From Bacteroidota bacterium (GTDB lineage: Bacteria > Bacteroidota > Bacteroidia > JAHEXY01), in NCBI GenBank assembly GCA_023251875.1, contig JAHEXY010000010.1, positions 98,047 to 162,046 of the forward strand: 64,000 nt of DNA, in the 5' to 3' direction. The notes under the pieces were generated by a model. The model did no database searches and was not told where the DNA came from. It worked only from the letters and a program-made list of their open reading frames with translations. A program made the translations under genes and the position numbers. Shown in pieces: positions 59,483 to 64,000 of this stretch; the first letter of the stretch is position 1, and every line of letters begins with the position of its first letter.

Positions 59483-60601
59483 TCATATCTCAGAAAGCAA
59501 ATTAAACAAATCAACATTAAGATAAACTATTTCCTTTCCTATTTTTTGAGGAAGCATAATTTTTAATTTTGTCAGTTGCTCTAAATATTTTTTAGCTGTG
59601 TTAATACTTTTAATATTTTTATCAAGAAGTTTTTTAGGGCTTGTATAGGGCTGTTCAAATATTTTTTCAACAACTTCTTTTCTAATTTGCGGAAGCTTTT
59701 TACTAACAAGTTCCAAGGTTATTTGAAACAATCGGTCAATTTCATTTATTTTATTTATGGTATAAATTGCTGTTTCTTCAACAGCTTTGAGCATGTATAA
59801 AATCCAATCCTTCCAATTTCTGAGAGAACTTACTTTGTTCAAATATTTATAATAATCATCTTTATTGTTAATAATATAGGCACTCAAATAAAGTATAGGA
59901 ACATCTAATAATTGTTTTTGTATCATCAATAAAATATTAAGAATTCTGCCTGTTCTTCCGTTTCCATCTCTAAAAGGATGAATTGCCTCAAATTGATAAT
60001 GAGAAATTGCAAGTTTTATGAGAGGATCGTAAGCGTAATTTTTATCATCATTCATGTAATCAATCAAATTATCTAGTTTTTGTTTGATTACTTTTTCTCC
60101 TCTCGGAGGCGTATATACAATTGACCCTCCCAGTGAATCACTTCCTCTTTTTTTAATAACGGTTTCGGTCTGTGATGGGCGTATGCCATCATTCATTTGC
60201 TGAATAGTTTGATAAAGTTTTATCATTATCTCAGGTGTAAACTTTTCTTTTTCTTTAAGCATTTTAAAACCGATCCATAAAGCTTCACGATAACGCAATA
60301 CTTTTTTGGCATTTCCTTTTAAGTTAATATCGTTTCCAGAAAGCGCTTTGTATAATTCATCATCTGTAGTAAAAATATTTTCAATTTCCGTACTTGCTTT
60401 TGCTTCTCGCAAAGCAATTGTATTTACTAACATAGATTGATTAGGTATTTTTTTAGCAAGCCCTTTTAACTCAGCTAAAGCTTTATTGGCTTTGTTTAAA
60501 GCATGCAATATTTCTACAGTTATCACATTTGCATCAGGAGGTGGCAACAATGGCAATTGATTATAAGGCTGGGTGCGATCGTATGGAATTGGTGTTGACA
60601 T
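59483..60601 (-). CDS. Fic-domain AMP transferase, class II
   Basis: A 372-residue protein. The Fic motif is HPFRDGNGRTGR at 208-219, complete with catalytic His. The N-terminal helix carries the inhibitory motif STEIEN (70-75, S-xxx-E-N), so the enzyme is self-inhibited (class II). RGSDSLGGSIVYTPPRG before the core is the usual beta-hairpin flap. The C-terminal 100 residues form a winged helix (LLDKNIKSINTAKKYLEQL). Such proteins AMPylate targets such as gyrase or themselves. The target is unknown. It is free-standing, next to a MITE-like element. Confidence 0.93.
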   Translation of the reverse strand: MSTPIPYDRTQPYNQLPLLPPPDANVITVEILHALNKANKALAELKGLAKKIPNQSMLVNTIALREAKASTEIENIFTTDDELYKALSGNDINLKGNAKKVLRYREALWIGFKMLKEKEKFTPEIMIKLYQTIQQMNDGIRPSQTETVIKKRGSDSLGGSIVYTPPRGEKVIKQKLDNLIDYMNDDKNYAYDPLIKLAISHYQFEAIHPFRDGNGRTGRILNILLMIQKQLLDVPILYLSAYIINNKDDYYKYLNKVSSLRNWKDWILYMLKAVEETAIYTINKINEIDRLFQITLELVSKKLPQIRKEVVEKIFEQPYTSPKKLLDKNIKSINTAKKYLEQLTKLKIMLPQKIGKEIVYLNVDLFNLLSEI

Positions 60602-60695
60602 TAAATTAATTGTGTTATTCTATTTTGACAGTAAAATCATCAAGTGTCAAATTAGTGTATTTTTTGACAGATAGAAATTATATACGAGAAAGCTT

Positions 60696-62186
60696 TTATT
60701 TTAGATTTCCATCCAAAGAATTCCCATCTTCATAAGAATGTGTAAGTGATACATCCCCACTGATACTAAATGATTTTAATTTACCGGAAATAGTACTTGG
60801 TAAACTAAGAGAAAATCCTTCACTATCTGCCAATTTATATGGATTTACTTTTCCGCTAAATGAAATAGCTTGTGCTTTACCTTCAATATCAAAACTGGTT
60901 TTGGAAACAAAGGAATAAGAGGTATTGGAATAGGTGGATCCAAAATCTAAAGTGGAAAAATGTACATTGCCATCATGTAAAAGAAATGAAGCCGATGCTG
61001 ATTGAGAAAAACTTTTTGAATCTTGATCTGAATATTTTATTGATGAACTTAATTGCAGCATCGCATAGTCATCTCCTACTGAATAATTGAGTGTTGCTGA
61101 ATTTTGGTTCAAGATATTTTCTCCTTTTTCATTTGCAAAAGCTTGTAATGTTAAAGTGGGTTTTCCTTTATTTACTCCCAAAGATAAATATCCACCATAA
61201 TTGAGCCCATCAGTTGATGAAGCACTTAATGTTTGTATTGCCATTGGAGATACCGGATCAGTAAGGGCTTTTGATCCATCCGATTCAATGGATTTTCCAT
61301 AAGACATGGCTAAGCTTTGGGTTTTATCCCATAAACCTAATTTAACTGCTCTATCAAATAATTTTTCTGTAGAAGTTATACTATAAATATTATCATACAT
61401 AAAATCTCCAATTTTACTGTGAAGTTTCCAGCGCTCATCTCTTAGCCAAGTTTCGAAATCTTTTGCTTCCATGCCATTGGGATCAATTTTATTGATAGAA
61501 TTATTATCCAGTGCAGAATAAGGTGATTGAGAAGGAAATTTTTCAGCGAGGGGGTCAATAGATAGGGCAAAACAAATAGGATCTCTTGTAAAAGAAAATT
61601 TATTTTCGATGCTGCAAAATTTTTGTGATTCACAATTGAATTCAGTATTACCAATAACAATACTATTTTCTGATGCTTCTAATTCTTGTAATTGATTTTC
61701 TGAAAGTGTTAAGTATTGTAATTGATTATCTGTTTTATAAAAAGGAAGTACCTCTACCTTTCCCCCCCTAAGAGGAGGGTAGATGGTACTTTGCGAAAAA
61801 GCAAGGGGTAATGCTTGCATGTTCACTGGAGTTTGTCGGTAGCCTAGGCTATGTAATTTTAAAAGTGTTTCCTTTATAAGTTCATAGTTAGAATCTTGTT
61901 TCTTTATTTCTTTGATTTGCTTTAACTTGTTTTTTTCAATCTTGCCATTTTTTTTTGAATCAAGGAGGTTTCTAAAAACTACCATATTGTTAACTCCCAT
62001 TTCCCCAAATGTTATATTGGAATTAAAATTGTAGTTTTTAGAAATACCCTTGTTATTAGTATTAGAAAATAAATATTGAATGTTTAATAATGAACCAAGT
62101 ATAATAAATAAACAATATGGAAATGCAATTGAAATAATGCTTCTATCTAAATAATAAGTACTTCTTAATCTTTGTTTTTTTTCCAC
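60696..62186 (-). CDS. Orphan protein with RHS-core end and beta-rich C-terminal region
   Basis: A 496-residue protein with an N-terminal hydrophobic segment (IISIAFPYCLFIILGSLL). Residues about 205-240, SIDPLAEKFPSQSPYSALDN followed by INKIDPNGM, match the end of the RHS repeat-associated core, where in full RHS/YD-repeat proteins the core is followed by a variable toxin. No YD repeats precede it. The last 250 residues are unrelated to families I know and rich in Ser, with beta-strand patterns. A CTACC/GGTAG palindrome encodes IYPPLRGGKVE near residue 137. It may be an orphan toxin cassette or surface protein. It starts 3 bp after the T9SS gene upstream. Confidence 0.6.
   Translation of the reverse strand: MEKKQRLRSTYYLDRSIISIAFPYCLFIILGSLLNIQYLFSNTNNKGISKNYNFNSNITFGEMGVNNMVVFRNLLDSKKNGKIEKNKLKQIKEIKKQDSNYELIKETLLKLHSLGYRQTPVNMQALPLAFSQSTIYPPLRGGKVEVLPFYKTDNQLQYLTLSENQLQELEASENSIVIGNTEFNCESQKFCSIENKFSFTRDPICFALSIDPLAEKFPSQSPYSALDNNSINKIDPNGMEAKDFETWLRDERWKLHSKIGDFMYDNIYSITSTEKLFDRAVKLGLWDKTQSLAMSYGKSIESDGSKALTDPVSPMAIQTLSASSTDGLNYGGYLSLGVNKGKPTLTLQAFANEKGENILNQNSATLNYSVGDDYAMLQLSSSIKYSDQDSKSFSQSASASFLLHDGNVHFSTLDFGSTYSNTSYSFVSKTSFDIEGKAQAISFSGKVNPYKLADSEGFSLSLPSTISGKLKSFSISGDVSLTHSYEDGNSLDGNLK
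61754..61782. repeat. CTACCTTTCCCCCCCT palindrome inside the RHS-tail gene
   Basis: CTACCTTTCCCCCCCTAAG and AGGAGGGTAG form inverted arms. The element is in frame and encodes IYPPLRGGKVE on the minus strand. Confidence 0.55.
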
Positions 62187-62189
62187 AAC

Positions 62190-63416
62190 TTATCTTATTA
62201 AAATATATTTTTGAAATGATTGGTTATGTTTTATATAATACAAGCCGGAGGCGAGTGTTGAACAATCTATATATTCATCTGAAGCTTGTCGGTTTTTATG
62301 CATTAATAAATATCCTGTTTGATCGTAAATGGATATTTCTTTGTTCTTTAAATCTGTATTGTCAAAATAAATTAATCCATTTCCTGGGTTAGGAAATAAT
62401 GATGTACTTTCTTTATTCGTATTTTCTATAATGCCATTACTGGGTTCAATTAATGTTGCGTAATCTTTTTCGCAATCGTATGCAAATGCTTGCTGAGATA
62501 AATCAGTTTTCCAATAATCAATTATTGCTGACATGGTTTTCCATTCTACTTCTTGTTCAAGAACTAATTTTGAAATGGAATCAGTTAATGAATCAATTAA
62601 TGGTAATAACCATGGTGAATTCATATCTCCTTCGGCAAATGTGATGATTTGAGGGTAAATAATATTTGATGGTAATAAACCATTTTCAATGGCATTGATT
62701 GTGGCTTTTAATTTTGATAATGCAAATTCAACAGTGGAATTTTCATTCAAAGAAATAGAACATCCTGTTCCGCAAATTATAAGGTGGTTGCTTGGTTCAT
62801 GAATGGTAAATGCAGATAGCGATTTTGGTTTCCATATTCCAAGATAATGAGGATCGTTAACATGATACTGCGTTGCAGGCCCCCACATAATTTCAGGATA
62901 CCAAGTAAATGATGGAAATGAATCTCCTGTAATGCCATTCTGGTAATCATTCCAACTATTACCATTTTGTAATGAGTCATAAAGAAAACCATTTATAATA
63001 TTAGTGGGTGTAATTCCTAATTGCATCATAAGATAGGCTACATCGGCATAGTTGTATGCATTTTCGTGAGAATGGGGAGAACACTCAATTCCTTTGTCTT
63101 CTTGCATCCACTTAACCAGATTTTTATTATTTGTATTTGCAAGGGTTACTCCGGTATCAAATTGTGCGATAGCCAATAATTCCACATAATCGGCCCCATA
63201 ATTATAGGCGAGATCTTTATCTTGAACCATCTCGGCTAATTTTTTCATGTTGTTTCTTATAATTATGTAATTATTGTATCCAACGGAATCATTAAAATAA
63301 TTTGCCTGATCTTCATTGTGGCTATTTAAATAGATATAGATTCTAGGCTGGGCTTGCAATATGCATAAGTGGGTTAACAAAAAAGCAAGCATGATATAAA
63401 ACAACATATTTCGCAT
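62190..63416 (-). CDS. Secreted protein with T9SS type A sorting domain
   Basis: A 408-residue protein. Signal peptide: residues 1-22 (MLAFLLTHLCILQAQ). The catalytic-looking part begins PRIYIYLNSHNEDQ and has MQEDKGIECSPHSHENAYNYADVAYLMMQLG, FTWYPEIMWGPATQYH, and IICGTGCSISLNENS. The HSH motif and alternating strands recall polysaccharide deacetylase/glycosidase barrels, but I cannot assign a family. Residues about 340-408 are the type A sorting domain: SLFPNPGNGLIYFDN, EISIYDQTGYLLMHK, LASGLYYIKHN. It precedes the RHS-tail gene by 3 bp, so the two are probably one transcript. Confidence 0.8.
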   Translation of the reverse strand: MRNMLFYIMLAFLLTHLCILQAQPRIYIYLNSHNEDQANYFNDSVGYNNYIIIRNNMKKLAEMVQDKDLAYNYGADYVELLAIAQFDTGVTLANTNNKNLVKWMQEDKGIECSPHSHENAYNYADVAYLMMQLGITPTNIINGFLYDSLQNGNSWNDYQNGITGDSFPSFTWYPEIMWGPATQYHVNDPHYLGIWKPKSLSAFTIHEPSNHLIICGTGCSISLNENSTVEFALSKLKATINAIENGLLPSNIIYPQIITFAEGDMNSPWLLPLIDSLTDSISKLVLEQEVEWKTMSAIIDYWKTDLSQQAFAYDCEKDYATLIEPSNGIIENTNKESTSLFPNPGNGLIYFDNTDLKNKEISIYDQTGYLLMHKNRQASDEYIDCSTLASGLYYIKHNQSFQKYILIR

Positions 63417-63445
63417 AAGAGAATTATTATATTGGTATTGAAATA

Positions 63446-63622
63446 TTATGCTTGAAAACCTAATCGTTGTAGTAGTATTTCTATTTCAGAAAGAAATGCT
63501 TTATCTCTTTTATGAAGTTTAGAAAGTTTATGAATTATAGAAAGGAATTCAGGTGCTTCAGTTTTTTTTCTTTGGCTATTATGAGAAGCCATGTTGTTTG
63601 AATTGGTTTGCATAGGGTGCAT
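63446..63622 (-). CDS. Small 58-residue protein upstream of the T9SS gene
   Basis: A short frame, MHPMQTNSNNMASHNSQRKK, TEAPEFLSIIHKLSKLHKRD and KAFLSEIEILLQRLGFQA. The C-terminal 35 residues form a clean amphipathic helix pattern, with a polar disordered start. It lies 29 bp before the T9SS gene on the same strand. I do not know a family for it. Other starts at internal Met codons are possible. Confidence 0.45.
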   Translation of the reverse strand: MHPMQTNSNNMASHNSQRKKTEAPEFLSIIHKLSKLHKRDKAFLSEIEILLQRLGFQA

Positions 63623-63884
63623 TTTAAATTTTTATTTCTTTTTTCTTATTCAAGTTATTTGTTTCTGGAAAGATTGTAAAGCCAAGGTTTTTTACATTCG
63701 GAGTTTCTGGCGTGTAGGAGGAAATTAAAATTTGTTGTAAAGAATAGATTATCACGTTGTTGTATTTGATTGAGATAAATTTCAAAGAAAAAATAAAGAT
63801 TAAAAATTACTTGCCGTCTCCTTTAATTATTTGGGCGGGTCCTGTGCTTTGCACATTTGTTCGAAGTGTGGGCGAATAATGTCT

Positions 63885-64000
63885 TGTCCTGAAATAGGTT
63901 TACACTAAATGTGTAAAAATGGAACAAGAAAGTAAAGTTATTTTAGGATTAAAGAAGGGTAAATATTTTACCGATCCAGAGAGACATCAAATTATTCAAG
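63885..64000 (+). mobile_element. Left end of an IS3-like insertion sequence, cut by the window edge
   Basis: TGTCCTGAAATAGGTTTACA at 63885 looks like an IS terminal repeat, and a reading frame with a transposase-like N-terminus begins 34 bp inside it. The right end is outside the window. The 260 bp before it (63623-63884) show no gene, only AT-rich sequence and a GGGCG-bordered stretch. Confidence 0.5.
63919..64000 (+). CDS. Transposase OrfA-like N-terminus (partial)
   Basis: The frame opens MEQESKVILGLKKGKYFTDP and continues ERHQIIQ to the window edge. The xxDPERHQIIQ segment resembles the start of helix-turn-helix OrfA proteins of IS3-family elements. Only 27 codons are visible. Confidence 0.5.
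   Translation, partial: MEQESKVILGLKKGKYFTDPERHQIIQ

Overview
The window comes from an AT-rich member of the Bacteroidota. Four things point there. Several genes carry the Bacteroidota -7 promoter box TAnnTTTG. Four exported proteins end in type IX secretion (T9SS) sorting domains, three of type A and one of type B. The division and cell wall (dcw) cluster has the order mraZ-rsmH-ftsL-ftsI-murE-mraY-murD-ftsW-murG-murC-ftsQ-ftsA-ftsZ with no murF. Almost no gene has a Shine-Dalgarno sequence, ftsZ being a clear exception. MurE carries the DNPR motif, so the peptidoglycan should contain meso-diaminopimelate. MqnA points to the futalosine route to menaquinone.

Layout. 1-2.4 kb: the end of a VOC/glyoxalase gene, a REP-associated transposase (RAYT) surrounded by six CCCGAAGGG palindromes, a HigB/HigA toxin-antitoxin pair and an Xre regulator. 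2.5-4.3 kb: an H-NOX nitric oxide sensor followed by its HNOBA-type histidine kinase. 4.5-9.4 kb (minus strand): mutL, two rhomboid proteases and a membrane endonuclease/exonuclease/phosphatase protein. 9.6-13.3 kb: a CtlX-like hydrolase, mqnA and an OmpA/PD40 outer-membrane protein. 13.3-16.8 kb: an accessory patch with a PD-(D/E)XK nuclease-transposase, a complete IS66-type element that truncates an AbiEii gene, and gene remnants. 16.8-20.1 kb: a methyltransferase, a MoeB/ThiF-rhodanese protein and a Glu/Leu-type dehydrogenase. 20.2-23.5 kb: two duplicated T9SS cargo genes separated by a HepT/MntA toxin-antitoxin pair. 23.6-30.2 kb: a transporter, a P450, an SDR, EngB, a zeta-toxin pair, a ClbS-like protein and a hydrolase. 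30.4-46.5 kb: the dcw cluster. 46.6-50.4 kb: decayed toxin-antitoxin genes, the initiator tRNA, PduO, kynureninase and TruB. 50.5-58.8 kb: a repeat-rich T9SS type B protein, PrmA, a giant exported protein and PlsY. 58.9-64 kb: a TPR lipoprotein broken by an amber codon, a Fic protein, an RHS-tail orphan, another T9SS protein and the start of an IS3-like element.

The most striking observation is in the two paralogous T9SS genes. Their upstream regions are nearly identical, but an (AT)n tract lies exactly between the -33 TTG and the -7 TACCTTTG: 6 units in one copy and 11 in the other. The spacer is therefore 12 bp or 22 bp. This looks like slippage-controlled, phase-variable promoter spacing. 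A second theme is the number of small palindromic or MITE-like repeats between genes, including several inside the dcw operon, one that now encodes the N-terminus of a giant exported protein, and one inside the MoeB-like coding sequence.
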